Below, piece after piece: positions 24,199-33,443 of a DNA stretch of 64,000 nt. The translations under genes and the position numbers were made by a program. Under the pieces are notes generated by a model. The model was not told the DNA's origin. It saw only the letters and a list, made by a program, of their open reading frames with translations, and made no database searches. The stretch is from the NCBI RefSeq assembly GCF_008327685.1, contig NZ_BDDE01000017.1, forward strand, positions 310,001 through 374,000. The letters are read 5' to 3'. Source of the stretch: Actinomadura sp. K4S16. GTDB lineage: Bacteria > Actinomycetota > Actinomycetes > Streptosporangiales > Streptosporangiaceae. The first letter of the stretch is position 1. Each line of letters opens with the position of its first letter.

Positions 24199-25587
24199 TC
24201 AGGCCGGCGAAACGCGTCTGTCGGCTCGGCCCGTGTGGAGGTAGGCCGCATGCCCCTCTCCGTCGTCACCGAGGAACGCGAGCGGCGCGCGGACGCCGCG
24301 CTCGGGTTCGACCGGGAGCAGCGCATCGCCGCGCCAGGCGACCAGCTCCGTCCGGTAGGGCGCCTCGCCCAGCTCGGCGGTGATCCCGGTGGGAGTGCGC
24401 TCCAGCCAGACCCGCCCCTCCTCGTCCTGGCTCACCGCGGTCTCACACGTGCCCGACCTGTAGGTGCCGACGTACCGGGACGCGTCCAGCGGGGGCGCAG
24501 CCGGATCGGGCGCCGGCGGCCCGGGCGGTTCGACACCGCCGAGCTCGCGGAGCACACGGCCCGCGATCTCGCGGTACACCGGCTGCGGCGAGCCGCCGTT
24601 GGTGACGATCGCCACGGCCACGTCTCGCTCCGGCGCCGCGCGCAGGAACGCCGACTGGCCGATGGTGTTGCCGTCGTGGCCGAGGACGGCGCCGCCCGGA
24701 AGGTCGTAGAGCTCCCACCCCAAGCCCCAGGCGGTGCCCCAGCCGATGTCGGGCAGTCCGACCTGCGGCTGCCGCATGGCCCTGACGCTCGCCCGGCTCA
24801 GCACGGAACCGCCGTCCGGGCCGAGCCCGCCGGCAAGGTGCATGCGCGTGAAGGCCAGCAGGTCGCGGGGGCGCATCGCCAGCATCGACCCGGCCGGCGC
24901 GTTCGAGCGCGCCAGCGCCCAGACGGAAGCCGGCCGGAGCCGGGCGCCCGGCGCCTCCTCGATATGCCCCACCGCCGCGCGGTGAATGATCGCCTCGTAC
25001 GGGTCGTTCGCGGCGTGGGTCAGGCCCAGCGGCGTGAACAGGTGCGCCCTCATGCAGGCGTCGAACGGCTTCCCCCGTACGACCTCGACGATCCGGCCCA
25101 GTACGCAGTAGGCGGCGTTGTTGTACGAGAACATCTCGCCGGGCTCGAACAGCTGCGGCACCTGGCGCAGGACGCCCAGGTACTTCTCCAGGCAGTCGTC
25201 GCCCTTGCCCGTGTCGGTGAAGACGTCCCCCTCGAATCCCGCGACGTGGCACATCAGCTGCCGCGCGGTGATCCGCTCTGCCGCCCGCTCGTCGCCGATC
25301 CGGAACTCGGGGAGATACGTCCGCACCGGAGCGTCGAGGTCCAGCTTCCCCTCGTCGACCAGCTGCATGGCCAGCGTCGCGGTCAGCACCTTCGTGATCG
25401 AGCCGATCTGGAAGAGGGAGTCGACGGTCGCCTCGACGCCCGTGGCCGTGTTCAGCATCCCGGCCGCGGCGTCCACCGTCTCGTCGCCGGCGCAGACCGC
25501 CACCGCCGCCCCGGGCACCCCGTTCTCGGCGAGCAGGTCCGCCAACCGGTGTCGCAGCCACGCACCGATCTCGTCCAGCTTCGACAC
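24199..25587 (-). CDS. Serine hydrolase, beta-lactamase/class C-like family
   Basis: 462 residues; GTG 25587 follows AAGGAGG with good spacing. The catalytic set is clear: SITK (SxxK nucleophile and base) near residue 64, YNN (YxN) about 90 residues on, and HDGNT (HxG) in the last third. This is the order of penicillin-binding-protein-like esterases and beta-lactamase-family hydrolases. No signal peptide or lipobox is visible, so it is probably cytoplasmic. A C-terminal beta-rich domain (RYVGTYRSGTCE) follows, as in DUF3471-type members. The substrate could be an ester, beta-lactam or D-amino-acid peptide; nothing nearby narrows it. Confidence 0.85.
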   Translation of the reverse strand: MSKLDEIGAWLRHRLADLLAENGVPGAAVAVCAGDETVDAAAGMLNTATGVEATVDSLFQIGSITKVLTATLAMQLVDEGKLDLDAPVRTYLPEFRIGDERAAERITARQLMCHVAGFEGDVFTDTGKGDDCLEKYLGVLRQVPQLFEPGEMFSYNNAAYCVLGRIVEVVRGKPFDACMRAHLFTPLGLTHAANDPYEAIIHRAAVGHIEEAPGARLRPASVWALARSNAPAGSMLAMRPRDLLAFTRMHLAGGLGPDGGSVLSRASVRAMRQPQVGLPDIGWGTAWGLGWELYDLPGGAVLGHDGNTIGQSAFLRAAPERDVAVAIVTNGGSPQPVYREIAGRVLRELGGVEPPGPPAPDPAAPPLDASRYVGTYRSGTCETAVSQDEEGRVWLERTPTGITAELGEAPYRTELVAWRGDALLPVEPERGVRAPLAFLGDDGEGHAAYLHTGRADRRVSPA

Positions 25588-25796
25588 CGGTGTCCTCCTT
25601 GCTCGACTCCCGACGAGCATAGGGTCGGCGAGGCCCCGGCTCTTCGTTCGCCGCCACCACGAGCGGCACGTCGTTTCGTGGGTTCGGCCAAGGCGTCGCG
25701 GCCCCCGGAACAGGACCACCCGCCCGCGTCCGGCGCTCAGGGGCCGCTGTCAATCGCGCACCGCTCGCTCGGCGGTCCGGCCGGACGTGAAAGTGC

Positions 25797-26288
25797 TCAA
25801 TTGTCGAGGGACGAGGCGAGGCGTCGGAGCAGGGCGGCCAGTCGCTCCTGTTCCGGCGCGCTGAGCCCGGCCAGGACGCGGCGCTGGTTGTCCAGGTGGG
25901 CGGCCATGAGGTCGTCGGTCAGCGCGACGCCCTCGGCGGTGAGGGTGACGAGTCGTCCGCGCGAGTCGTTCTCGGCGACGGTCCTGCCGACCAGGCCGCG
26001 GGCTTCGAGCCGGTCGACGCGCTTGGTGATCGCGCCGGTGGTGACCAGGACGGCACGGCTCAGCTCTCCCGCGGACAGGGTGTAGGGCGCGCCGGACCGG
26101 CGCAGTGCCGCGAGGACGTCGAAGTCGCCGTTGCCGAGGTCCGCGGCGGCGAAGAGCGGGCGGAGCCGCTGGTCGACCGCGTCGGTGAGGCGGAAGAGCC
26201 GGCCGATGACCAGCATCGGGCTGGCGTCCAGGTCGGGGCGCTCGCGGTTCCACTGGGCGACGATCGCGTCGGTGGCGTCAGGGTCCAT
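25797..26288 (-). CDS. MarR-family transcriptional regulator
   Basis: 163 residues from ATG 26288; an in-frame ATG at 26330 overlaps the divergent start codon and is less likely. The winged-helix part reads LGNGDFDVLAALRRSGAPYT, then LSRAVLVTTGAITKRVDRLE and RGLVGRTVAENDSRGRLVTL, the MarR recognition helix and wing. A TATAAT (minus strand, 26301-26296) stands seven bases before ATG 26288, so the transcript may be leaderless. Two matching dyads between the divergent genes are its likely operators. It should repress itself and the nitroreductase/MFS unit and release on binding a small molecule. Confidence 0.85.
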   Translation of the reverse strand: MDPDATDAIVAQWNRERPDLDASPMLVIGRLFRLTDAVDQRLRPLFAAADLGNGDFDVLAALRRSGAPYTLSAGELSRAVLVTTGAITKRVDRLEARGLVGRTVAENDSRGRLVTLTAEGVALTDDLMAAHLDNQRRVLAGLSAPEQERLAALLRRLASSLDN

Positions 26289-26292
26289 GGCG

Positions 26293-26335
26293 TTGATTAT
26301 ATCTTCCTTGGAAGTTATATTAGCTTCCATGGAAG
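26293..26335. promoter_or_regulatory. Divergent promoters with two MarR-type operators 21 bp apart
   Basis: Operator 1 is CTTCCTTGGAAG (26303-26314) and operator 2 is CTTCCATGGAAG (26324-26335, perfect palindrome). They share half-sites and lie exactly 21 bp apart, two helical turns. The rightward promoter is TTGATT (26293-26298), 17-bp spacer, TATATT (26316-26321). Transcription would begin at or next to ATG 26329, making a leaderless mRNA. Operator 1 fills the spacer and operator 2 covers the start, so a bound repressor blocks both directions. Confidence 0.75.
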
Positions 26336-26952
26336 ATAATCTTGCGTCTCGGCAGGCCGTGCAGGTCGTGTGCTACTTCGACGCCAGCTGCCCGTTCGCC
26401 TGGATCACCTCCCGGTGGCTGCTCGAGGTCGAGCGGCTGCGGCCGGTCGACCTGAGCTTCCGGATCATGAGCCTGTCGGTGCTCAACGAGCACCGCGAGA
26501 TCGAGCCCTGGTACCGCGAGTTCAACGACCGCGCCTGGGGCCCGGCCCGGGTGTGCACGGCCGCCGAGATCGGCCACGGCGCCGCGGTCCTGCGCGACCT
26601 GTACACCGCGCTCGGCACGCGCATACACGCGCAAGGCAACAAGGACTTCGACACGGTCATCCCCGAGGCCCTGGAGGAGTCGGGTCTGCCCGCATCGCTG
26701 GCCGAAGCCGCCCGCAGCGAGGAGTTCGACACGGCTCTGCGCGCCAGGCACAAGGCCGCGCAGGACGCCATGGGCGAGGAAGGCGGCACGCCTCTCATCA
26801 CCCTCGACGGGGCGACGTTCTTCGGGCCCGTCCTGAACGCCATCCCGAAGGGCGAGCAGGCCGTCCGGCTGTTCGAGGCCGTGCGGACCCTCGCCGGGAC
26901 GGGGCCGTTCGCCGAGATGAAGCGGGCACGGGGTGCGCTCGACTTCAGCTGA
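26329..26952 (+). CDS. Mycothiol-dependent nitroreductase-like DsbA-fold protein (Rv2466c type)
   Basis: 207 residues; ATG 26329 sits at the predicted transcription start. The thioredoxin fold opens with CYFDASCPFAWITSRWLLEV. The active site is CPFA, with only the first cysteine of the CxxC motif. The family core FRIMSLSVLNEHREI, then RVCTAAEIGHGAAVLRDLYT, is that of mycobacterial Rv2466c, a mycothiol-dependent oxidoreductase. The likely role is thiol-dependent reduction or detoxification in the cytoplasm. It overlaps the MFS gene by 20 bases, forming an operon under the divergent MarR regulator. Loss of the second Cys suggests a monothiol mechanism. Confidence 0.85.
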   Translation: MEDNLASRQAVQVVCYFDASCPFAWITSRWLLEVERLRPVDLSFRIMSLSVLNEHREIEPWYREFNDRAWGPARVCTAAEIGHGAAVLRDLYTALGTRIHAQGNKDFDTVIPEALEESGLPASLAEAARSEEFDTALRARHKAAQDAMGEEGGTPLITLDGATFFGPVLNAIPKGEQAVRLFEAVRTLAGTGPFAEMKRARGALDFS

Positions 26953-28204
26953 CTCGAACGCGTCCACGCGCCGCCGCCTCTACGCCGCCGCACTCGTCGG
27001 GTCGGTCGGCGACGGCATCTACGTCCCGCTGACCATGCTGTTCGTTCATGCGCTGACGGGGCTGTCCCTGACGGCGATCGGTGCCGGCCTCAGCCTCGCC
27101 GGGCTGTGCGCGCTGGCGTTCATGCCGGTCGCCGGGACCCTCATCGACCGCATGGGGGCCAAGCGCGTGGTCATGTGCGCGCTGGTACTGCGCGCCGCCG
27201 GGTTCGCCGCCTACCCCTTCGCCGACACCTACCCGTCCTTCCTGGCGGTCGCAGTGGTGGTCGCGGTGGGGATGTGGGCCTCCACGCCGAGCCAGCACGC
27301 GCTCATCGGCGAGATCGCCCAGGGCACCGAACGCGACCGGCTGCTGGCCTGGGACCGCAGCCTCCGCAACGGCGGCATGGGGCTGGGCAGCATCGCGGCC
27401 GCCGCCCTGCTGGCGGTCGACGGAAACACCGGTTTCACCACGGCCGCGATGGTCCTGGCCTCGCTGTTCGTCCTGGCCACCGGGTTGGTGGCCAGGATCC
27501 CGGCCGTCCACGACGGTGCACGGCGACCGCCCGAGAAGCAGCAGGGATACCGGCAGGTGCTCACCGATCGGCCCTACCTGCTCATCGCCGCCGCCAACTT
27601 CCTGATCGCCTTCGGCTACACCGCACAGGCCATGGCGCTGCCGGTCTTCCTCACCCGCGACATCGGCCTGCCCGCCGCCCTCGCAGGAGGCGTGTTCGCG
27701 CTCAACACCGCGCTGGTCGCCGCGCTCGGCGTACCGGTCGCACGCCTCACCATGCGAGGGAGACGCCCCCGCACCTCGGCGCTCGGCGCGACCATCTTCG
27801 CGGCGTCCTTCGCCGCCTTCGCGCTCATCCCCGGACTCTTCGGCGGCACGACCGCCCTCGTCGCCGTCCTGGCGGTCGCGGTGCTCTACACCAGCGGCGA
27901 ACTCATCCACTCCGTGCCCGCGCAGGGCCTGTCGGTGCAGGCCGCCCCCGACCACCTGCGCGGACGGTACCTGTCGGTCTACCAACTGTCCTGGTCGCTC
28001 TGCCGCACGATCGCGCCCCTGCTCCTGGGATTCCTGCTGGAGACGGGGTCATGGCAGCTGTGGGCGGTACTGGCGCTGATGGTCCTGACCGGGGCGATCA
28101 TCTTGCTGTGCACCGAGCGCGCCCTGCCGCCGCACGCGGTCGGCATCCGTCCAGCGCCCGGCTCCCCGACCCTCGAGAACGCCGTGCAACAGGCCGGCGC
28201 CTAG
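26933..28204 (+). CDS. MFS transporter
   Basis: 423 residues from GTG 26933, inside the end of the nitroreductase gene. Twelve hydrophobic segments are visible. The loop between segments 2 and 3 reads GTLIDRMGAKRVVM, the MFS signature. The central loop carries HDGARRPPEKQQGYRQVL. It resembles drug or metabolite exporters of the DHA type. Being co-transcribed with a thiol-dependent reductase and controlled by MarR, it probably exports a toxic compound or its product. No substrate can be read from the sequence. Confidence 0.85.
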   Translation: MRSTSADSNASTRRRLYAAALVGSVGDGIYVPLTMLFVHALTGLSLTAIGAGLSLAGLCALAFMPVAGTLIDRMGAKRVVMCALVLRAAGFAAYPFADTYPSFLAVAVVVAVGMWASTPSQHALIGEIAQGTERDRLLAWDRSLRNGGMGLGSIAAAALLAVDGNTGFTTAAMVLASLFVLATGLVARIPAVHDGARRPPEKQQGYRQVLTDRPYLLIAAANFLIAFGYTAQAMALPVFLTRDIGLPAALAGGVFALNTALVAALGVPVARLTMRGRRPRTSALGATIFAASFAAFALIPGLFGGTTALVAVLAVAVLYTSGELIHSVPAQGLSVQAAPDHLRGRYLSVYQLSWSLCRTIAPLLLGFLLETGSWQLWAVLALMVLTGAIILLCTERALPPHAVGIRPAPGSPTLENAVQQAGA

Positions 28205-28313
28205 AGCCGCTCGCGAGCACGGCACCGGTCCGCAGGTCTTGGCTCGCGGCGGCGGAGGCGGCCCGGGGGTCCTGGGACGCCGCGGTGGCCACGCGCCGCT
28301 CGCCACCGTGTCG

Positions 28314-28976
28314 TCACCGGGACCCCGGCACGACCAGGCCGCCCTCGTAGGCCGCGATCACGGCCTGCACCCGATCCCGCACGCCGAGCTTGGTGAGGAT
28401 GCTGCTGACATGGGTCTTCACGGTGTGCTCACTGAGGACCATCGTGGCGGCGATCTCGGCGTTGGACTGCCCCAGGGCGATCATTCGCAGGGTCTCCCGC
28501 TCCCGGGCGGTCAGCACGTCGAGCTCTCCGGCCGGCGGCTTCGCGGCCGGAGACCGGGAGGTGAACTCGGCGATCAGCTTGCGGGTGACCGAGGGGGCCA
28601 GCAGCGACTCGCCGGCCGCCACCACGCGCACGGCGTGCACGAGGTCGTCCCGCCGGACGTCCTTGAGCAGGAACCCGCTCGCGCCCGCCCGCAGCGCTTC
28701 GAACACGTAGTCGTCGAGGTCGAACGTGGTCAGCATGAGCACCCGGCACGCCGTCTGGACCGAGACGATCCCGGCCGCCTCGATGCCGTCCATGCGGGGC
28801 ATCCGGATGTCGAGCAGCAGCACGTCCGGCTCGTGGACGCGGGCCGCCTCGACCGCCTCGATCCCGTCCCCGGCCTCGGCGACGACCTCGATGTCGGGCT
28901 GGGCTTCGAGGATCATGCCGAACCCGGCCCGGACGAGTTCCTGGTCGTCGGCGACGACGACGCGCAGACCGCTCAT
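28314..28976 (-). CDS. NarL/LuxR-type response regulator
   Basis: 220 residues. The receiver domain has Asp at 10-11, the phospho-acceptor D56 in LLLDIRMPRMDG, and the conserved Lys in GFLLKDV. The C-terminal LuxR HTH reads LTARERETLRMIALGQSNAE, then LSEHTVKTHVSSILTKLGVR. It overlaps the sensor kinase stop by four bases (ATGA), so the two are a coupled pair. It should bind DNA as a dimer when phosphorylated. Targets are unknown; the co-operonic membrane protein is a candidate. Confidence 0.9.
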   Translation of the reverse strand: MSGLRVVVADDQELVRAGFGMILEAQPDIEVVAEAGDGIEAVEAARVHEPDVLLLDIRMPRMDGIEAAGIVSVQTACRVLMLTTFDLDDYVFEALRAGASGFLLKDVRRDDLVHAVRVVAAGESLLAPSVTRKLIAEFTSRSPAAKPPAGELDVLTARERETLRMIALGQSNAEIAATMVLSEHTVKTHVSSILTKLGVRDRVQAVIAAYEGGLVVPGSR

Positions 28977-30124
28977 GCCGCGCCCCCGAGCGGCAGCCGG
29001 ACGACGACCTCGAAGCCGGGGCCGTCGGGGCGCGGTCCCGCCGAGGCGGTGCCGCGGCAGGCGGCGGCGCGCTCTCGGATGCCGATCAGGCCGTTGCCGC
29101 CGTGGGGAAGCGCGTGCGGCACCCCCTTGCCGTCGTCGGTGATGCGGATCATGAGTTCGTCGTCCTGCCAGTCGAATCGGATGTCGGCGCGGGTGGCTCC
29201 GGCGTGCTTGACGATGTTGGTGAGCGCCTCCTGGGTCACCCGGTAGGCCGCGACGTCCACGTCGCCGGGGAGCGGGACCGGGGTCCCGGTGACGGAGTGG
29301 TTCACGGTCAGCCCGGGACCCGCGACGTGGCCGGTGAGGTCGGGCAGGTCGGCGAGCGTGGGCTGCGGCTCGCGCGGGCCCTCGCCCTCCTTGAGCACGC
29401 CGAGCAGCCGGCGGAGCTGCACCATCGCGTCGCGCCCCGAGGCGGCGATCGCGTCGAACGCGGCCTCTGCGCGGTCGGGGTCGCTGCGCACGACGACCGG
29501 GCCGGCCTCGGCCTGGACGACCATGAGGCTGACCGCGTGGGCCAGGATGTCGTGCATGTCCCTGGCAATGCGCGCCCGCTCGCGTTCCGCGGCCCGCTCG
29601 ACCTCGACCTGGCGTTCGCGCTGGAGCTGGGCCGCCCGCTCCTCCAGCGCGGCGGCGTGGCTCCGGGAGACGGCCGCGGCCCGGCCGACGGCGTAGGCGG
29701 CGACGAACAGCACGACGCCGCGCACCGCCGTGTCGGACGATCCGGTGAACGCGAGCCCGCCGGCGGTGGCGACGGCCAGCGCGATCATGCGCGGCCACCG
29801 GGAGGCGTAGGCGGCGGTGGAGTAGATCGCCACCAGGGCGCCGTACCAGACCGGCTGGGCGGCGACCCGGTCCGACAGGTCGTAGAGGGAGACGGTGACG
29901 AGGACGACCATGAGCACGGCCACCGGCGCGCGCCGCCGCCACACCAGGGGTACGGCCGCCGCGAGCACGACGGCGTACCCCCACCAGCTCCACGATCCCG
30001 GGCTGGAGAGAAGCGGCCAGAGCTGGGCCGCCAGGACGAGCGCGGCGAGCGCCAGGTCCAGCCGGCGTGCCGGGATGGCGCGCAGCCGGTCGAGAAGGGA
30101 CACGACTCGGCATTCTCCCCTCAT
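28973..30124 (-). CDS. NarL-system sensor histidine kinase (HisKA_3)
   Basis: 383 residues from ATG 30124, which overlaps the previous stop by one base (TGATG); a GTG seven codons later is possible. Four to six membrane helices fill residues about 20-150. A coiled coil leads to ERARIARDMHDILAHAVSLM, the HisKA_3 phospho-acceptor His. EALTNIVKHAGAT, then ITDDGKG and GNGLIGIRERAA, are the N, G1 and G2 boxes of the ATPase. There is no extracellular sensor domain of note, so it probably senses the membrane or the co-transcribed membrane protein. It phosphorylates the response regulator encoded next. Confidence 0.9.
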   Translation of the reverse strand: MRGECRVVSLLDRLRAIPARRLDLALAALVLAAQLWPLLSSPGSWSWWGYAVVLAAAVPLVWRRRAPVAVLMVVLVTVSLYDLSDRVAAQPVWYGALVAIYSTAAYASRWPRMIALAVATAGGLAFTGSSDTAVRGVVLFVAAYAVGRAAAVSRSHAAALEERAAQLQRERQVEVERAAERERARIARDMHDILAHAVSLMVVQAEAGPVVVRSDPDRAEAAFDAIAASGRDAMVQLRRLLGVLKEGEGPREPQPTLADLPDLTGHVAGPGLTVNHSVTGTPVPLPGDVDVAAYRVTQEALTNIVKHAGATRADIRFDWQDDELMIRITDDGKGVPHALPHGGNGLIGIRERAAACRGTASAGPRPDGPGFEVVVRLPLGGAA

Positions 30125-30738
30125 CACGCGGCGGCCGGCACGGCGGACTCGTCCACGCGGTGCCGGCCGCCGGCCGGGCGGGACGCGCGGGAGACGCGGG
30201 CCAGCGCCAGGAAGGAGATCAGCAGGCAGGCGGCGCCCAGCGGCATGAGGTCCTTCTCCACGAACGGCACCAGGACGTCGGCGATCACCAGGACGGGCAT
30301 CCACGCCTTGACACGGCGCTGGATCGCCAGCTGGAGGACCAGTCCGATCTGGGCGACGAAGAACAGCAGCGGCCCGAAGCCGTAGACGACCTGCTGTACC
30401 CCGGGAACCGACTGGACCTGATCGAACAACACGTCCATCGCGGCGTGGTCGGCCGACCGGAACCCCACGACGAGGTCGATGGTGAACTGGGCGATCAGCG
30501 TGGTGATGCCGATGTATCCGGCGGCGACCAGTCCGGTGGCCAGGCGTCCGCGACCGGCCAGCCTCCGGATCTCATGGAACGTCATGGCGAAGAACACCAG
30601 GGCGCCGATGAAGGCCAGGTGGCCGGTGGTCCAGGCGAGCCCGGGACCACGGCTGCCGTCCAGGCCGTCCAGGATGCGGATCACGCCGTAGGTGAAGGTG
30701 AGGACGGGGGCGGCGACGAAGGCGATGCGGGGGTTCAT
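30124..30738 (-). CDS. Multi-pass membrane protein coupled to two-component system
   Basis: 204 residues; ATG 30738 follows AAAGGAG. About six hydrophobic segments: APVLTFTYGVIRIL, HLAFIGALVFFAMTF, GLVAAGYIGITTLIAQFTID, VYGFGPLLFFVAQIGLVLQL, WMPVLVIADVLVPFV and ACLLISFLALARV. I do not recognise a transport or enzyme motif; it resembles small uncharacterised actinobacterial membrane proteins. One-base stop/start overlap with the kinase gene suggests it partners with, or is sensed by, that kinase. Confidence 0.75.
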   Translation of the reverse strand: MNPRIAFVAAPVLTFTYGVIRILDGLDGSRGPGLAWTTGHLAFIGALVFFAMTFHEIRRLAGRGRLATGLVAAGYIGITTLIAQFTIDLVVGFRSADHAAMDVLFDQVQSVPGVQQVVYGFGPLLFFVAQIGLVLQLAIQRRVKAWMPVLVIADVLVPFVEKDLMPLGAACLLISFLALARVSRASRPAGGRHRVDESAVPAAA

Positions 30739-30996
30739 CTCGTTTGCTCCTTTGGTGGTGATGACCTCCGCAATCCTGGTTTCCCGCGGCTGCGTGGACA
30801 TCGCCGGAGCGAGCGAACTCTCACCTCCATCGCGAGAGGGGTCCGTCAAGCCGGACGGGGTCTCAAGAGCGGCGTCCAGCCCGATCGGTCCCGCGGCCTG
30901 CGACCGCGGGGTCGCCATGCGACCAAACAGACAGTGATGTCTGCCAGTTGGTCGGATCAGCTTCTTCCGAACGTTCCGGGCCGATAGGTTCTGATC

Positions 30997-32541
30997 ATGG
31001 GCTGGGACGACGAGGGGGTACTGGCGGGCCGGTACCGGAATCTCGGCCGGATCGGCCAGGGCGGCATGGGCGCGGTGTGGCGCGCCCATGACCTCGACCT
31101 CGACCGCGAGGTCGCCGTCAAGGAGCTCCGGGTGCCCGAACAGGCCACCGACCAGGAGCGGCGCGTCTGGTACGCCCGGATGGAACGCGAGGCACGCGCC
31201 GCGGCCCGCCTGAGGCACAACGGCATCGTGACCGTCTACGACCGGGTGATGGGCGACGACGGCCGGCCCTGGATCGTCATGGAACTGGTCCGCGGCCGTT
31301 CCCTCGAACAGCTGCTGGCCGAGGAGAAGACGCTTCCCCAGAACCAGGTCGCCGCGATCGGGCTCGCGATGCTGGACGCCCTCTCGGCCGCCCACGCGCA
31401 GGGCGTCGTCCACCGCGACGTCAAGCCCGCCAACGTGCTCCTCGAAGGCGACCGGGTCCTCCTCACCGACTTCGGCATCGCCGCACTGGAGGGCGACGTC
31501 ACCATCACCCGTTCGGGCATGGTGCTGGGCACGCCCGCCTACATGTCCCCCGAACAGGTCGAGGGCAAGGCCGTCACCCCCGCTTCGGACCTGTGGTCCC
31601 TGGCCGCCACCCTGTACGCGGCGGTCGAGGGCCGCCGCCCGTTCGACGGCCCCAGCCACGGAGCCGTCTTCGTCGCGATCGCCACCGGGCAGTTGCCCCC
31701 TCCCCAGTGCGGCGGCCCGCTGGCGCAGGTCCTGAACGGCCTGCTGCGCAAGAACCCGGACGAACGGCTCTCCCCCGCCCAGGTCCGCGACCTGCTCAAC
31801 GCCGTCCTGGCCCCCACCGCCGAGACCGCGGCCGACACCGGACCGCCCTTTCCTCACCGGCCGCCCCGCACCGCGCTCCTACAGCCGCCCATCAGCGAGA
31901 TCCCGGTCCTGCGCTACCGGACAGTCCTCGTCAGAGTCGCCCTCCTGTGCACCGCGCTCGCCCTCCTGACCTTCCTGAAAGGGCCCTGGGCGGGAGACAG
32001 CGACATGCTTCCCCTCCCGCTCTTTTGGGGCTCATACAAATCGATCATCCTGCTGGTGCCCGTGGTCGTGGCGTTCATTTTCATGTGCGGGCTGTGGTTC
32101 CTGCCGCACAGACCGACCCTCGTCCTCGCCCTCGTGTTCACGATCCTCGGCGGCGTTCATATAGAAGCCCTCATCGTGGAGGGCCATGGTCGGGACGACC
32201 CCGTCCCGGTCATCGAGCCCAGCGGCGAATTCGGAATCTCCTGGGTGCTGAGCACGCTCGCGTTCATGTTCGCCTTCATCGCGGCGAACCCCTCACTTGC
32301 CGCACGGGTGACGGACCCGCCCGCCCGTCATGCCCTGCTCACCATGGTTGTGCTCGTCGAAGGCATGGTGGCCCTGCTCTGGGTCGTGCCCCTCTACGAG
32401 GTGGCAGGGTCGGGGCTGGACCTGGACTCGGACGACAACGCCCCCCTCATCGCCCCTCTCATGCTGCTGGGCCTGCTCTGGCTCTGCGTCCAGCCGTTCA
32501 TCTGGTCGAGCAAGGTCAGAGCCGAGTTCTCCCGCCACTAG
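30997..32541 (+). CDS. PknB-type Ser/Thr protein kinase with C-terminal membrane domain
   Basis: 514 residues. Kinase domain about 12-270: Gly loop GQGGMGAVWRA (20-30), ATP-binding Lys42 in VAVKEL, catalytic loop HRDVKPAN, DFG, and activation loop ITRSGMVLGTPAYMSPEQVE. After a Pro-rich linker the C-terminal 200 residues contain six or so membrane helices, from TVLVRVALLCTALALLTFL to LIAPLMLLGLLWLCVQPFIW. No PASTA or other extracellular sensor is present. The kinase is cytoplasmic and membrane-tethered. Neighbours are divergent and convergent, so it is a single-gene unit. Confidence 0.9.
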   Translation: MGWDDEGVLAGRYRNLGRIGQGGMGAVWRAHDLDLDREVAVKELRVPEQATDQERRVWYARMEREARAAARLRHNGIVTVYDRVMGDDGRPWIVMELVRGRSLEQLLAEEKTLPQNQVAAIGLAMLDALSAAHAQGVVHRDVKPANVLLEGDRVLLTDFGIAALEGDVTITRSGMVLGTPAYMSPEQVEGKAVTPASDLWSLAATLYAAVEGRRPFDGPSHGAVFVAIATGQLPPPQCGGPLAQVLNGLLRKNPDERLSPAQVRDLLNAVLAPTAETAADTGPPFPHRPPRTALLQPPISEIPVLRYRTVLVRVALLCTALALLTFLKGPWAGDSDMLPLPLFWGSYKSIILLVPVVVAFIFMCGLWFLPHRPTLVLALVFTILGGVHIEALIVEGHGRDDPVPVIEPSGEFGISWVLSTLAFMFAFIAANPSLAARVTDPPARHALLTMVVLVEGMVALLWVVPLYEVAGSGLDLDSDDNAPLIAPLMLLGLLWLCVQPFIWSSKVRAEFSRH

Positions 32542-32573
32542 AGGGGCTTGCCGCCGAGGGGCGCGGCAGTCCC

Positions 32574-33443
32574 TCAGGCGCCTTGCCCGGTGGGCTGCGA
32601 CCGGAGGCTCAGGACGGCCTGGGCGATCTGCTCGGGTTGTTCGGCGACCATGTTGTGGCTGGCGGCCAGGTCGAGGACGCGCAGGTGCGGCCGGTCGGCG
32701 GTGAGGGGCAACAGGTCGCGGCGGATGCCCGCGCGCTGCGCCGTCATGAGGTCGCCGACGCGGCCCGGCAGGCCGGGCAGGTTCTCGGTGGCCAGGACGA
32801 ACAGTGCCGGGCAGCGGATGCCGGCCACCGCCGCGACGCTGTCCTGGAAGCGGGGGTCGTATCTGATCTGCCCGGCCAGCGCGGCGCCCGGCCGCAGGTA
32901 GACGCCCTCATCGAGGGTGCGCAGCGACCGCTGGGGATACATCGCCGCGTGGGCCTCGCTCAGCGGCTGGGCCATCGCCTCGGCCTGCGCGTCGAAGATG
33001 GTCTGCACTTCCGCCAGGAGCGCGGCCAGTTCGTCCTGCTCGATGCCCGCGTAGTGCCGTGGGTCGGTCTCGGCCGAGCGCAGGCCGTCGAGGTTGACGA
33101 TCCCGGGCCCGTCCGGGTGGCGCAGCGCCCACTGCACCGCGACCATGCCGCCGAGTGAGTGGCCCACCAGGACCGGAGCGTCCAGATCGAGATGGTCGAT
33201 GACCGCTTGGACGTCGTCCAGGACCGCCTCCCACTCCCACGGCCCGTCGCCGGACAGCCCATGACCGCGCAGGTCCATGGCGACCACCCGGTGGGCGCCG
33301 GTCAGCAGCGGCGCGACCGCGTCCCAGTGCAGAAGGGTGCCGCCGAGGCCGTGAAGCAGCAGGACCGGGGTCCCGCTGCCGCCGTGGTCGCGGACGGCCA
33401 GCGGGACGGGACGGTCATCGATGATCGAGTCGTGCGATGGCAC
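32574..33443 (-). CDS. Alpha/beta-hydrolase
   Basis: 289 residues; GTG 33443 follows AGGAGAACACCC. The fold is clear: VLLLHGLGGTLLHWD (oxyanion region), VVAMDLRGHGLSG, nucleophile elbow GHSLGG, and a late ASHNMV with the catalytic His. This is the general esterase/haloperoxidase-like group. The start lies 29 bases inside the 3-prime end of the HTH regulator gene, so both share a transcript. The substrate is unknown; control by the small regulator is likely. Confidence 0.85.
   Translation of the reverse strand: MPSHDSIIDDRPVPLAVRDHGGSGTPVLLLHGLGGTLLHWDAVAPLLTGAHRVVAMDLRGHGLSGDGPWEWEAVLDDVQAVIDHLDLDAPVLVGHSLGGMVAVQWALRHPDGPGIVNLDGLRSAETDPRHYAGIEQDELAALLAEVQTIFDAQAEAMAQPLSEAHAAMYPQRSLRTLDEGVYLRPGAALAGQIRYDPRFQDSVAAVAGIRCPALFVLATENLPGLPGRVGDLMTAQRAGIRRDLLPLTADRPHLRVLDLAASHNMVAEQPEQIAQAVLSLRSQPTGQGA

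Noticed and set aside
24136..26085. 649-codon plus-strand frame
   Set aside because: Antisense to the serine hydrolase, which has all three catalytic motifs and a proper ribosome binding site.
28207..28255. Imperfect inverted repeat between the MFS and response-regulator genes
   Set aside because: Arms need an indel to pair and no T-run follows. A terminator is expected here but this is not convincing.
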